A DNA stretch of 64,000 bases from Marthasterias glacialis (taxonomy: Eukaryota > Echinodermata > Asteroidea > Forcipulatida > Asteriidae). A program made the translations under genes and the position numbers. Positions 9,717-22,200 of this stretch are shown here, one piece after another (the stretch's first letter is position 1; each line of letters opens with the position of its first letter). The DNA lies in assembly GCA_911728455.2 (NCBI GenBank), contig OU452230.1, forward strand, positions 3,522,300 through 3,586,299, written 5' to 3'. The notes under the pieces were generated by a model, which was not told where the DNA came from, searched no databases, and worked only from the letters and a program-made list of their open reading frames with translations.

Positions 9717-9843
9717 CTGAAATGAAATGAATAACAATACTAGAGTTGTGTGTCTATAAAGCACTAGTGTCTCCCCAGAGCTGTGTGTTGGGAGAGTTGA
9801 GACAACTTGCGATTAGAGGGCATTTTCGGTTAAAAAAGACCCC

Positions 9844-9998
<155 letters not shown>

Positions 9999-9999
9999 T

Positions 10000-10825
10000 T
10001 AAAAAAAAAAACAACCCAACAAACAAACAAAAGTCATGTGCGCACACAAGGTGCCAGACTAGACTGCACATTTGAACAACAAATCGCGTCCAGCAACCAC
10101 ATTACTAAAGAAAACTAGTCGCTCCATGTCGTAACTCTCTCAATTATACAGGTTTTTATCATCGTATACCGATCACGTTGCATCCTCATTACTATACTGC
10201 TCAGTAAGTCCATTGACCGAAATCAGCAACAGAATTTTGAGGTGTACCATTTCTTTTCACTTTCATTTACAACCACAACTAGTAGTTGACCACTGGCCGA
10301 AATCAAATCTTAGTTATAGACATTGATGGGGCAAAGGTCAGAAGGTTTAATTTGACCACGTTTGGTTGGAATCGGCCAGAGAATTCTGGACACGAATACT
10401 GGTAGTTTATAAAACAGTGCTGTGATAAAAAACCAATGTCACTACATACAACTTTAATAAAAGGGCTTACAATGATTATTATTACCAAAAGCCGACTTTG
10501 TCGGTCACAGCATGCATTTTCACGCAGTTTGCCATCAACTGAGATGACGTAGTACATACTAAAGGTCACGTGGTAACATGTAATCATTGGTCGTGCAATC
10601 GGTCTGCCCCACAGTACATTAACTGCAACATTTTATACGCAAACGTCGCGCCAACCTAGCGGGGTGCCGCGTAAAGTTTAGAAGTAAAGTTCTACAATAT
10701 CCCGGAAGTGTGGATAGTTCCGTTAAAATGCATGGTATTGGCTTTGGACCCCAGTGTGTACACACACGCCCATACTTTTGCTACGCACAATGATATTACA
10801 GCCAAATCTTAGCCAATCTTAGCGT
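10000..10825. other. FMO upstream sequence, no feature recognised
   Basis: Mixed-composition non-coding DNA. If the FMO has a non-coding first exon near 11.1-11.2 kb, this is its first intron. No motif or ORF worth naming was found. Confidence 0.4.
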
Positions 10826-10966
10826 AGCCGGGGTGCCCCCATAAAAAATATAGATACGTGTAATTCATTAAAAAACTTGGTACCTGACACCCCCCCCCCA
10901 CCGAAAAGCAAAGCCCCCCTTTGCCCCCGCCCCCAAGGTGAAAACATCCTGGCGACGCCCCTGTGT
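10826..10966. repeat. Interspersed repeat, CGTAGCC-ended, C-rich
   Basis: It shares the GATACGTGTAATTCATTAAA-type block and the paired G-rich and C-rich runs with 52672-52843 (opposite orientation) and with a fragment at about 22256-22360. The ends read GCGTAGCCGG and CTGGCGACGCC-like, so it is probably a MITE. Confidence 0.5.
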
Positions 10967-11101
10967 ATAACACCAAAATTGATCCCAGAATTTAGCATTT
11001 GTCTTGCTGATAATGTCTTGACGTCTACTATGTCGAAATTGAAATCAAGGACCCGACATGGTTGGTGCAGTTTCTCGAACATTTCATCAGTTTGTACTCA
11101 C

Positions 11102-11222
11102 CTAATCAATCTTGTAAAACCAACACGGAGCTCACACACCGACGAAGGCAACTGACGCGATTCAAACTGGGAACCCAGTGCTACTCTCTCGTCAAGAGTT
11201 GATGCGTGAAGTTCAAGTGGCG
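11102..11222 (-). other. Possible non-coding first exon of FMO
   Basis: On the minus strand the sequence ends in GATTAG followed by a strong donor GTGAGTAC, with GT at 11101-11100. The FMO start exon is preceded directly by an acceptor, so a non-coding exon upstream is required or likely, and this is the best donor I see in the interval. The upstream edge is a guess, limited by the MITE that starts at 11230. Confidence 0.3.
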
Positions 11223-11229
11223 GGTCTTA

Positions 11230-11830
11230 TTAAAGGTAAAATACAGGTAGCTAAAAGTGCACTGTTCTCACTTTGTGTGATTCAATATATTATACATAAA
11301 ACAAAACCAGAGAAAATTTGGGCTTAATCCGTCGTCCGAGTCAGGAGAAAATAGTCAAAAAACCGTGCACACTTTTCAGCAATAAGCACACTGATCTTGA
11401 TTCCGATTGTTCCAACCGAAATTACAACGCAAGTGGCAACCGCGGTATCGTGAGTACGTGTTGTCGTGTAGACAGTGCCGTTCCAACTCAAGGTTATGTA
11501 GAAGGTGACTAACCTGTTCAAATTACAAAGTGCAATGTTGGTAAAAGTATTGGGAAAACAATTGTGACGAAAAACAAATGTCCGACATCTGCAGCTTTGA
11601 ACGAGTGCGTAGTGTAGAAGGCCATCAGAACATTACCTTGCCAAGACTCCAGATTAAACTCAAGGTTAAAAGAGTAATATAGAATTGGTAAAGCTGATAG
11701 TGCAGTGTTCCGACTTAGTGTGATTCAATATGTACATGAAAAAAACAAACCTGTGAAAATTTGGGCTCAATTACCCCGTCGTCCGAGTCGGGAGGAAATA
11801 GTGAAAACCGTGCACGTAGAGAGGGGCACT
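11230..11830 (+). mobile_element. Two incomplete TTAAAGGTAAA-family MITE copies
   Basis: From TTAAAGGTAAA at 11230 the sequence follows the family through GTGCACTGTTC, CCGTCGTCCGAGTCAGGAG and CCGTGCACACTTTTCAGC, then diverges after about 11440. A second partial copy starts near 11670 (TTGGTAAAGCTGATAGTGCA) and ends near 11815. Intact relatives are at 12676-13055, 44611-45205 and 54203-54570. Confidence 0.6.
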
Positions 11831-12675
11831 GGACAATTGTGAGCCGGGGTCGGGTCATGCCCCCAGGCCCCATATAAGACCTTACTAGTTTCTCGGTTCG
11901 TAATGACTTGTAATTAATGGTATATGAAATGAATTAACTTAAATGTTTGATGGTTTGACCGGACATTAGGTGCTTTATTGAGAGATACATTTTCTGTTAT
12001 ACTCTCATTTTTATTTTTCCATGCGCACTGGGACTTAAATGTAATATTGCGCACTATAAGAGTGGCTTATTAGTATTACTTTGTATGATCATGACGTTGC
12101 ATTTCGACTTTGAGGAGATTCATTATTCCAAACGAAATAAATTTCGATCTGGAATTTCACTATTTCATAAAGTTTATGTCATTTCCAGCCCCCGGAGAAA
12201 TACATCTGTCTGAATTATTGTCACAAGCATTCTAAACAAGTAGGCCCCTACATGGCAATTATTTTGTTTGTTTCCCTCCACTTGCTCCTGAAGATCCAAC
12301 CATAAATTGTTTAGTACACAAAATTCCTTGTGGAGCATCTCTCTTCAGAAATTCCCTAACCGGACTCCATACCTTGTAATAATTGAATTCAGAAAGTCTA
12401 CACTCTTCGGTGTACAGGTTTATTTTCACAATCATTTCCAAATGACAGTTTCCGAAAAACAAAACAGTTGTAAACCAATAATGAAGTTGTTGCTGCACAA
12501 GCACTGCAACATATATTATTTGTACAGCATTTTTAACCGATAGTATCTACTGTCCACATGTGTAATGAAAGTGCATCCTATCACCTAACTTCATTATTTT
12601 GACCTGTCTCACACGGACCAAAAATGCATCCTCACATTATATATTTATATCTATAATATTTACAAGCCTGAAATA
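11831..12675. other. Intergenic, no feature recognised
   Basis: Moderately AT-rich sequence between MITE copies. Short ORFs on both strands show no family features. Confidence 0.4.
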
Positions 12676-13055
12676 TTAAAGGTAAACTACGGGATTGGTA
12701 AGACAGATAGTGCAGTGGTCTTTCCTTTGTGAGATTCAATATATACATGAACAAATTTAACCTGTGAAAATTTGGGCTCAATCCGTCGTCCTAGTCAGGA
12801 GAAAATAGAGGAAAAACCGTGCACACAATATGTTCAGCATGTAAACACATTGATCTCAATTCCGGTTGGTACAACCGAAATTAAAATTGGGGTCTTCAAC
12901 TTCTTTTCTCTCGACTTTGGACAATATTGCAGACAGAAACATTTCTGTGGAAGATTAGAACTGGTACGAACTTCTTAGTAAGCTTTCCGACCGATACTAC
13001 TACTAAAAGAAAAAAAGAAAAATGGATAAATACCAATCCTGTTTTGTACCTTTAA
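12676..13055 (+). mobile_element. TTAAAGGTAAA-family MITE, full copy
   Basis: It begins TTAAAGGTAAACTACGGGAT and ends ATCCTGTTTTGTACCTTTAA, inverted ends with TTAA flanks, length 380 bp. The interior matches copies at 44611-45205 and 54203-54570. The terminal TTAAAGG with TTAA duplication is the mark of T2/Kolobok MITEs. No ORF. Confidence 0.8.
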
Positions 13056-13721
13056 ATTAATAAAATAACGCAATGAAAAACCACACAAGAAAGCAAATTT
13101 CAACCACTATTTCTATATATGCGAAGATTATAAAGCAAAGCTATGCTACACTACGGTTTAACTCTTTCTCTAATCTACTTTTGAATTGCATTGAAATTGT
13201 TGCATTGTATTTACAGAACGGAAGACCATTCATTCAAATAAACTCCTCTTGATGATTTCAGTAAGGGATTTCGATAGACTACTTAACATTAAACAACTGT
13301 GATAAATAATGCAGGATGGCTTCTGACACGAATACCAATTTACATGTCCATTCCAATATTTCAGCCATTTGCACTTACTTTTCTGAAGAAAAAAAACACC
13401 CCAAAACCCAACAACTGATGTACTTACTGGTACTAAAATTGAACAACGAATCAAATTATCATCCAATCCGCACCTTTGTTTGTCTACACAAATAACACCT
13501 CTCGTAGTGTTCCGTTAGAAATGCACATAATTCAAGCAAACAATCATTCGAAAAAGATCATATAAATATATAGCTATGAAATGACTATTATGAACGTATA
13601 TACAATGAATGAACAGCTTTTACAAGTCTTTTACTAGTTCAAAGTCAATCCGCTGACTTTATAAATATGTACATAACATCTCTACACCGTCGGGACGACC
13701 CGACAAAAAGAGATGAACAAA

Positions 13722-13865
13722 TGGGAGACTTTAGAACGCTAGGTGGCAGCAGACTTACCAGGTAAAAGTTCACTGTTTGCGTAGTTCAGAGCATGTGCAC
13801 AAATCTGAGAACAATAGATTTACCTCGTAAGTCTGCTGCAAACTGGCGTCCTCAAAACTCTCCCA
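13722..13865. mobile_element. TGGGAGACTTT-ended MITE (copy 1)
   Basis: The left end TGGGAGACTTTAGAACGC is inverted at the right as GCGTCCTCAAAACTCTCCCA, with an inner GCAGCAGAC / GTCTGCTGC pair. A second copy is at 48391-48541. Length 144 bp, no coding. Confidence 0.7.
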
Positions 13866-14277
13866 CTGTCGACTTTTTTTTTTAGAATCTGAAACCATCA
13901 GTTGGAAGGTCCATACAACTGGAGTTGGTGTGTGCCAACTGTCCCGAGAATAATTCCCGTCTGAAACACTCTCATTTTCGAGAAATTAAAATTTTAATTT
14001 CGCTGTAAGCTCAGCGAAAAATTACATGCTGTGCCGTCTTCTAAAAATCGTGAGTCTTTATTTCCATCGAAACTTCCACATGATATTCCGATTGGGATGT
14101 GTTTCACGCAACACTATGCCCAACGTGGCCAACAACGGTCAAGGTCGGACACAATGGTCTGTAACAAACGTTTTTCTAAAAAAAAATAGACAATTAATAT
14201 GAACATTCACCTGCCCCAAAACAGAAAGAACGCAAACAAGGGGAAAAGTCAAAACAATTTCTTCACCCTTTGTTCAG

Positions 14278-14508
14278 CAATAGGCCAATCCATTTAGCCC
14301 GGCCCCTACTTTTATTGACCAATCACAGCATTGGCTAAATCACCACTGCACGACGTGCACGCGCACGCTATAAGTACGCGCACGCATGTTTACATTTTCA
14401 AATAAGATTTTTATCGTGTCGGACTTTTGTCGGACTTTCGGTGGCGTACCCAAGGCTGTGATTGGTCAACAACGTATGGGGGCGGGGCTTAATGGATCGG
14501 TTTATTGA
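14278..14508. mobile_element. MITE with GATCCATTAAGCCC-like ends (copy 2)
   Basis: The left end (CAATCCATTTAGCCCGGCCCC) and the right end (inverse of GGGGCGGGGCTTAATGGATC) pair, and the inner TTGACCAATCACAG / CTGTGATTGGTCAA blocks are perfect inverses. It is homologous to the outer part of 5518-6266, without the hairpin insert. Confidence 0.65.
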
Positions 14509-14809
14509 ATGATAATAATTTACAGTTTTTAAAACTTACGCCACTATCTTTTGAAATATTGTGTCATATGGTATATCAATGTTAAGCACATTATATATAT
14601 TTGATTAAGCACATACAATCTTGCTTTGCAATAAAGACAGGTGACCTGCGGAATGTCCATATAATGTACACTGGTTTCGACTGGTTCCCTGCAACATTCT
14701 GCTGAGCAAGTTCATTTTGTTATTCAAGTTTATGCTTGTTGGCTTTGGGCTTAGTTGCTATTGGTAATGGAAACTTTAAAACTCATTGTGTAAGAGAGGG
14801 TCACCAGGC

Positions 14810-14970
14810 CTGGCATTTCATCTTTGAGAGGGCAAGGCCATTTTCATTTTGCAAAGGGCACTCCCATTGGCAAATCTTTAAGTCTACGCGAAACTTTTGA
14901 AGGGGCACCAAGGCCAAGACCAGGGCAATGGATGCCATGGCCCCCGTGTTATTCCAGGCCTGGGTCACGT
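14810..14970. repeat. CCAGGCCTGG-ended interspersed repeat
   Basis: Both ends carry CCAGGCCTGG. The interior (GAGAGGGCAAGG, GGGCACCAAGGC) is similar to 42205-42340 and to 36590-36770. Probably a short MITE family of about 160 bp. Confidence 0.5.
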
Positions 14971-15024
14971 GATTATTGGTCATGACCAATAACCAGTCTG
15001 ACAACGACATATCTACCAATGATA

Positions 15025-15435
15025 TTAAAGGGACACGTTGCCTTCTAATTGGGCGCTTTTGGGCTATACAAAGCATTTGTTATGAAATGAATATGGTTCT
15101 AAAGATATTTCAAAAGCAGAGTTATAAAGATTCACATAAATATACCCTTGAAAATGGGTGGTTTTTGTTTTAACTTCGTGACAGAACACGGTCCGCAATT
15201 TAGAACCAAAAACTCTGGCTCAACAAAATGGCGGACCATAGAGTTTTTATGTAGAGAGTGTGGTTCTTGCTGGTTGTATTTCCGAGAGGCAAGTTTATGC
15301 TTTTTGAATCACTACTCACCAATTACAACACACTGTAGGTGTTCTACTGCATGAACAACTCTTAAAAAAGGGATAAGGAGCGATTCAAAGCTGCAAAATT
15401 TTGAAAGATTTGAAGGCAATAATGCGCCCCTTTAA
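15025..15435 (+). mobile_element. TTAAAGGG-family MITE (copy 1)
   Basis: It starts TTAAAGGGACACGTTGCCTT and ends with the inverse-like AAGGCAATAATGCGCCCCTTTAA. A copy in the other orientation is at 36170-36581, sharing the ATGGCGGACCAT block and the overall 411-bp length. T2/Kolobok-type ends. Confidence 0.8.
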
Positions 15436-15984
15436 AGCATCCATTTACCCAGTAGGCATCATTCGATACAAGTTTAAGTAAAACTAAAATATCGCACACA
15501 TAATTTTAGACTCTTATATAGAGTGAACTAGTAGTAGTAGAAACAGCTGCTCAGGTTTATCAATGTTAAAGCAATGCTCACAGAATTGAAAAAAAAAAAA
15601 TCAAATCTTACATACTGTCACAGAAAATATAAAGAGCTAAAATCCTCTTGTACAATCTATCCTTAAAAGAACACTCTTTGGAAATCTGTACACAATTATA
15701 ATTTTGATTAACACATATCATAAGCATGGTATTTCAATAAATACAAACATTTCGATTGTTTTTTTTTTTTTTTAAATTTACACAAATTTTGCATTGAAAT
15801 TGTCACCGTCCTCTCCCCGTCCTTCGACACACAACATTACATTTTATGTGATTGTATAAGAAGTTTGTGCAACGAAGAACATTATATGTTATTTATTATT
15901 AGCCACAACGAACTGCTCTCCATTATAAATATAAATATATCTGCAGTTGCAATAAATTATTACTTCTTTTCCTATACACTAATC

Positions 15985-16200
15985 TGAGCGATGCTCGTTG
16001 GTGGTGTTGTACACGTCCACCGCAGCTAACTATGGCCATCGCACGAATGCGACACGATAATAGCGCGTCAGCGCGCATGTGTACCAATTGCCATGGAGGA
16101 TTCACAGCGTGTGCGTCGCCGCGTGCGTGCGGCGGGCCATAGCTAGCTGCTGTGGTGTAAACGCCCATGAACGAGCTTCTTGGATCAGTCAATAGCCCAC
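15985..16200. repeat. CG-rich interspersed repeat (copy 1)
   Basis: It contains TAGCTGCTGTGGTGTAAACG, GCGCGTCAGCGCGCATGTGT and GGAGGATTCACAGCGTGTGC blocks, shared with 26070-26235 and, in part, 59745-59880. It is much richer in CpG than its surroundings. Inverted GGCCATAGC / GCTATGGCC pairs suggest a MITE. Confidence 0.55.
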
Positions 16201-18906
16201 ACACAGAGCCTAAATTATTTGATTCAATGGAACAAGCGCCACATGTCACAATTTAGTCCACAAATAAATATTGTGCACAAAATATACATGAACACATTTT
16301 CCGTTGTTCCAAAGACCTTTAACAAATCGTCAACGTATTTATCAGGTTCCCTTAATACAAATGGACCAGACTATTTTCTGGTTACATTGACTTCAAGGGG
16401 TAGAAACACAACATGGCTGTATTGTTTTGGATTGGACCCTGACTCTGATGATGTGTGATAAGCAGTGAGTATTTCAGTGCTTTCCGAGTCCTGGTGGAAA
16501 AAACAAAGACACCACCACAGGGAGGGTGGACTGACACCACTATAGGGAGGTGGACTGCACAATGAAACTACAGCACATCACTTCCAGACATTACAGGAAC
16601 ACAGTCTTTAAGATGTTGTCTCAAGGCTTCCAAGGGATTTAACATTAAGAATACAGTTTTCCCCTTTTTGGGGGTCTTGCATTACACAGATCCATGTGTG
16701 AGTTTTTCTTAAAAACAAACAAAGTGACTTAGTTTATGGAATGGAGCAATATCACAGTGGGCTCCAACCACTGGGACACCTGGTTACAAAGACATTCATA
16801 TGAACAGCATATGAATATGTAACAGGCGTCTAACTATTTGCATGTCTTACATTTGACAAGCTTAAGTGAGTCTCATCCTCTGACGACACAGACCTGGACT
16901 TGTTAATTCCATCATCGGTTTTTAAACTGCTGTTCATAATCTGGACACAACCAAATATATGTACCAGTGCTTAGAGCCAAGCACAGTTACAATTCAGGCT
17001 TACAAACCAGCCGTACTATCTAAAAGTCTTGGAGCCGAATTTCATGATGTTGTTTACCCAAAATATGATTTGTGTACCCACTTTTAAGAAACTACAAAGA
17101 AAGACCGTTTCTTTTTTCACAAGTGTGCAAGAAGTCTTTGTAGCACGTAGGAGTGTTCAGTTCACAATACTTGTTCAATCACCAGCAGGCAAGACGTTCT
17201 GACTATGCACCTTGCCTTTCGTGTATCTAGCACTTTCTATGAGAAACAAGAACTGCTGGCTATATGTTCTTTAAAACATCTGCTAACAGGCTTTAGAAAA
17301 AAAAACTTGGGCCCAGAATGGACACTTTTTGATTGATTTATTTTTGTTCTCATAACACACACACACACACTTGTTTAATTATGCGAGTTACACTGACACT
17401 TGCGCTGCACACATTATATGAATAGATCTCAACGAAATCAGATTTTGCAGGAAACTATTTCGGTTGAAAATAGACACAAATAAAAGCAAAGAGAATCGCA
17501 AAACCGAGAACAAAAATAACAACATCCGATTTTTCTTTGCAGAATACTCAAATGAACTTCAAAAAATAAAGAAAATCAAAAATAGAATATATATATATGT
17601 GTTCACTAGGCACACACTGACAAGAAAAAAACTTGTATGTGTACATAACATAATTTCTCTGCTTGTCAAAACTTTGGGCTTTCTGACTTAAACATCGCAG
17701 ACAAATTACATCTACAAAAACGAACAATATTGATAAAATTGCAGTGACGAGGTCACAATCTTTCTATATTGATCTGAAGTTTAATTAATATATGCAATAA
17801 AGTGATACTTTTTTTTCTGAGATTTGACCCAGTTGCACTGAAACAATAGCATTATTACGCAACAAATGACCTTTTGCAGAGCTGAGTTTTGGTTCTGCGA
17901 GTGATGCAACATTCACAAAAAAAGTGAAAAGAATAACAACGTAGCTTTTTTGTTGTTGTTTTTTTTTCATTTTAAGACTGCTTTACAAATAACTCACTTG
18001 TTCCTCTTTTCATTGGAGGAATAGAAACCTCTGAAGGATGTTTTCCCGGCTAAGATCACAAACGTTGTGAAGTTTGCCACCGGGGGAAACAGCGACATGA
18101 GACAGTTGATGTCAAGTGAGTCCCGACAGATTGGCTAGGGTATGATTGCACAATGTTCAAAAACATTTTTTTTGTATGACAGGGGCTTTCCAAGGCCTGT
18201 GACGAAAAAAAAAAAGAAGAAAAAAAAACACAAAAAACAAAAAAAACAAAAACATCTCCACTTTTCTCAAACAATTACATGACCTTCTCATAAATATGAA
18301 CCAGATGCAAAACAAAATCTTACTTTGTACAGAAAAGTCACCCATGTCATTTAAAAACGATTTAGTGGTCCACTCCGCTACCTAGAAGAGTTTCTTGCAC
18401 GGTGTGACCTATGACCCATGACCCATGACCCTGACTTTTCCCCTTGATAATGACTTAAAAAAAAAAACCAAAACATTCCCCCATGTTTAATATGAGTGAT
18501 TCACAATATCAACACTTTACCCTCTGCAGTTTCACCCAAGAGAGTCAAATTTTTTTCGAAAAGCGGTCGACTAAAAAAAAAAATGTACGCTCACAACTCA
18601 GCACCGCAAGGGCCGTTTGAGACCTAAATGAAAATGGCTGAAATGCACGTGAAAAAACATTCACCAGCCTCACAAAAAACCCCCCAAAAACATCTTATGC
18701 TGTAAAATACAGCTCTCAGAAATTGTTTCGGTCAATGAAATTTGCGTCAGAAACTAGTTTCTGGTCTGGGTTGCCGGAACACGCCCCTGTTAGTGGATGC
18801 ACTGTTATCGCCCGTATTAGAGAACACTGTGTGACCAGCCAACCATAGGATAACACATGTTCATGTGCGCATATAAATATTCTAAAAGACGAAGAAGAAG
18901 CTGTGC
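16201..18906 (-). other. Probable 3' UTR and 3' flank of the receptor gene
   Basis: No long ORF or recognised repeat. It follows the receptor stop codon at 18907. A minus-strand AATAAA (TTTATT at 17337-17342) would give a 3' UTR of about 1.6 kb, but other candidates exist further down (near 15893), so the end is not fixed. A short tandem ACCCATG run lies at about 18411-18433. Confidence 0.35.
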
Positions 18907-19208
18907 CTAAACTAGATCCACGTCCTCGATTATCCCTTGCATCTGCATTTCTCGTTCTTCCTTTTCTTTCTGCTTCTTAATTTCAACGTAACTACTCCCG
19001 TTACCCCGCTCCAAGAACTTGACCCCAAGCCCGGCCCCGGACTTCTTGGGGCTCCGGTTGAGCCTGGAGTGGTTAAAGAGGGCCTGCTGATGGTAGCGAC
19101 GGCGCAGGAACACGGCAACGAGGATAGCAACGATGAGTAGAAGGAGAATGATGATGACGATGAAGACCCACATTACACCAATAGTCTGCTGCTTGCCATA
19201 AACTGGCG
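18907..19208 (-). CDS. Receptor exon 20: transmembrane helix, tail and stop
   Basis: A short stalk ([11 protein letters not shown]) leads to the helix [19 protein letters not shown], then [11 protein letters not shown] as stop-transfer. The tail is basic and then acidic, contains SSYVEI (ITIM-like; also a YxxI sorting or SH2 site) and a charged [10 protein letters not shown] stretch, and ends EDVDLV before TAG at 18909-18907. Confidence 0.93.
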
Positions 19209-22200
19209 CTGTGGGACATTCAAACACATGAAGAAAGTCATATAAATTAAACTGTCCACTGTCCACAAATATAAAGTGTAAACAAATACAAGAAAATACT
19301 ATGTTATTAAAATATAGCAACTTTAAAAAGGTTAACATGTATTCTTAAAAAAAAAATTGATATAAAATGCAATTTTAAAGATGGCAAATGAAAGAAAAGT
19401 ATATCAAACAACATAAAACAGCAAGAAAACCGAGTAAAGAAACTGAGGGCATAAGTAAAAATAATTTGGTATAAAATAAATGTATTTATATATTACTTTA
19501 AAATGGTCATATTAGAATCAAAATTATATCACATCACAAAACCACAATCAAGGTAAATTTACTGGTATTTCTTATTAAATGGTTTCATTATTAAAAACAC
19601 TACTTTACTGCCCCCAGCAGTGGAATTACAAATGAAATTACAAGACATAAAAGTTAACAATAAAACAAAACAATAAATGAACATCAGAATCTCGTTTTCT
19701 TTCACAGTGTAAATTCAACAGGTAAAATTACAAAGATTTTGCATCTTACCTAAACCTTAGGCCTGTTTCAAACGTTGCGCTTTTGCGGTGTCGAATTCAA
19801 ATATTTCAATTTGATTTCAATTCAGCAGAGGCTTAAGCTCAACCATTGGCTCGACAGGCCCTGCTGTACTATTTGGCAGAAGCACGACGTTTGAAACCAC
19901 TGCCGTGCCAATGCCACACCTATTGCCGAACTCAAAAGATTTGAATTTGACACGGTAAGAGCGCAACTTTTGAAACAGGCCTTATTTAATCTAGTGAGGT
20001 TTGTGAAGAAACTATGACATAAAACTCTATTTGTTGTGGTGATTCTGAAAAGAATGGTTTGACAACTCGACGTTTCGATCAGTATGCTCTGATCGTCTTC
20101 AGGAGAATGCCGGACTCTTGATGCCCAACCATCGGTTCTTTTCAGAACCACCACAACTCATAATAGAGAGACACCTTCATGTACACGGTGTCTCCGCAAA
20201 CCTCACTAGATCGTATTTCCACCATGCAAACTTTCAAATCCTACTCAACAAATCGTAGTTGTGAAAAAAAAAACACCACAATTTAAACTCAAAATTGATC
20301 TTCATGACACAGGACTCCATGTTGACGAGACAGAGTCACAGTTTCTGACATGCATCACACACTAGTTGCATTTAAGATGCTTGGTATAGGGGCATACAAA
20401 GAAAGTAAGTGTCTCTGTTTGCATAATGCAGTCATGCCACTGAACTTTGGAAAAAAAAAAGGAAAAAAAAAGGGAAAGTGTCAGGCACAGCAAGACTCTG
20501 TGCTGTGTTTCACAATTTTCAATGGCACGGCTAGGAATCCAAAAACGAGGAAATCAGCTGATCTAAAATAATGCACGCCTGGTAATTCTTGTCATGCGCA
20601 AATTCTTCGAGTCTACCGCCACCGAGAACTTTGATAGCTCTTACCTTGCACAGTGATATAGGCAACGCTCTCCACTACGCCCTCTCTGTTACTTCCGATG
20701 CATTTATACTCCCCGCTGTCCTTGGTAGTGGCAGAGTTCAGCTGAAGTCCGTCCTCTTTGATCACGTAGTGCTCATCGCTTGTAATCATATCCCCGTCTT
20801 TCTCCCAGGAGACGGTGGGGTTATTCGTGCCGATCACTTCACAGTGGAGGAGGATGGTCTCGCCTGATGACAGGGTTTGGTTGGTTGGTTCTACTCTAAA
20901 CACTGGAGGACCTGTAGTAAAAAAAAAAACCAAACATTGATTCAGTTCTTTCATATTCTGGTGTTGTCTGAGTGTGGGTTCGGTTCCCGGTCATGGGACT
21001 TGTGTCCTTGGTCAAGACGCTTAACCATAGTTTGCTTCATTCTTACCATTGACGAGGACTCTTGCAACTAGTGAGCTTGACTGCACTGGGTTGACAGCGA
21101 TGCAATGATAGTCACCCATAACGGACATATCTGCATTCACGATCTGTAGATCCCCCGTCGACATCACTGTGTATCTGCCCCAGAAAAAAAAAACACGAGA
21201 AGAGAACAAATGATTAATCTGTTAAAAACAGTGCAGCCTTCATAAATGGGGGAAAAACCTTGAGTTGTTTTCAATGTGACAGTATTAATATTCTACGAGA
21301 GAATCCAACTTCCCATAAAGAGAATAAGAAAAATCATAACTATGAAATAATATGTACTTAGTAGATGTTTTTAACACCAAGTATCAAAGTGCCGTACACT
21401 GGTACCACCCTCATTCATCAGGCCTTCAGCGTTCCTGAAACTCCTTAGGAGTATGCAGCACCGGCAGCCACATGCGCTCATAGATTACTTATCATTCACA
21501 TCAACAACCTCTACCCTTAAAGGTATCAATTTACTCCTGGGTGATGCGAAGCAATTCAAGTTACTTGCCTTGCTCACTAACACATTGAGAGTCAAGAACC
21601 CGAACGCCGATGATGGCAAGGTCATCTAGGCTCAACTGCATGGCTCTGCTTGGCACGGAATTCTGCGCTTTTGATTACCATTCTTCTTCGCCTACTGGGT
21701 AAGCGCCAATCTGCGCTTGCCGTGTAAGTGAAGAATGCCTAGTAACGTGAAGTAAGCACATGCACAAGCAAAAGTTCCTTGCTAAAAACTTGTAAAATAC
21801 GCTGACGTAAGAGCGGAATTTTCTGCTTTGGTAAGCGTTGATTCTTTGCTTACCGTAAGCAGTTCCATGAAAATGGGCCAAGAGCTTGAGTATTGTTGCG
21901 CTAGGCCGTTTGGCCACAACACCCCAATGAGCATGTAATCATTATTCTTGTACCGGTGTACAAAATTAAATCCCGACTTGTAGATGGAGAATCAGGAAAT
22001 TTCGTCTTACCTGTTGTCTACATGAGGCAGATCGCCTCCGTCTTTCTTCCAGTGTATTCTGGGTTTGGGTTTGCCTTCTGCCTGACATTGAATCGTGACT
22101 TCTTCACCCTGCTCTACCTCAGAGTCCTTTGGCTTCATCGTAAACTTCGGCGGCTCTAGAAAGTTTGCCATTACAGAAATACAGTGAGTGATGAACTTCA

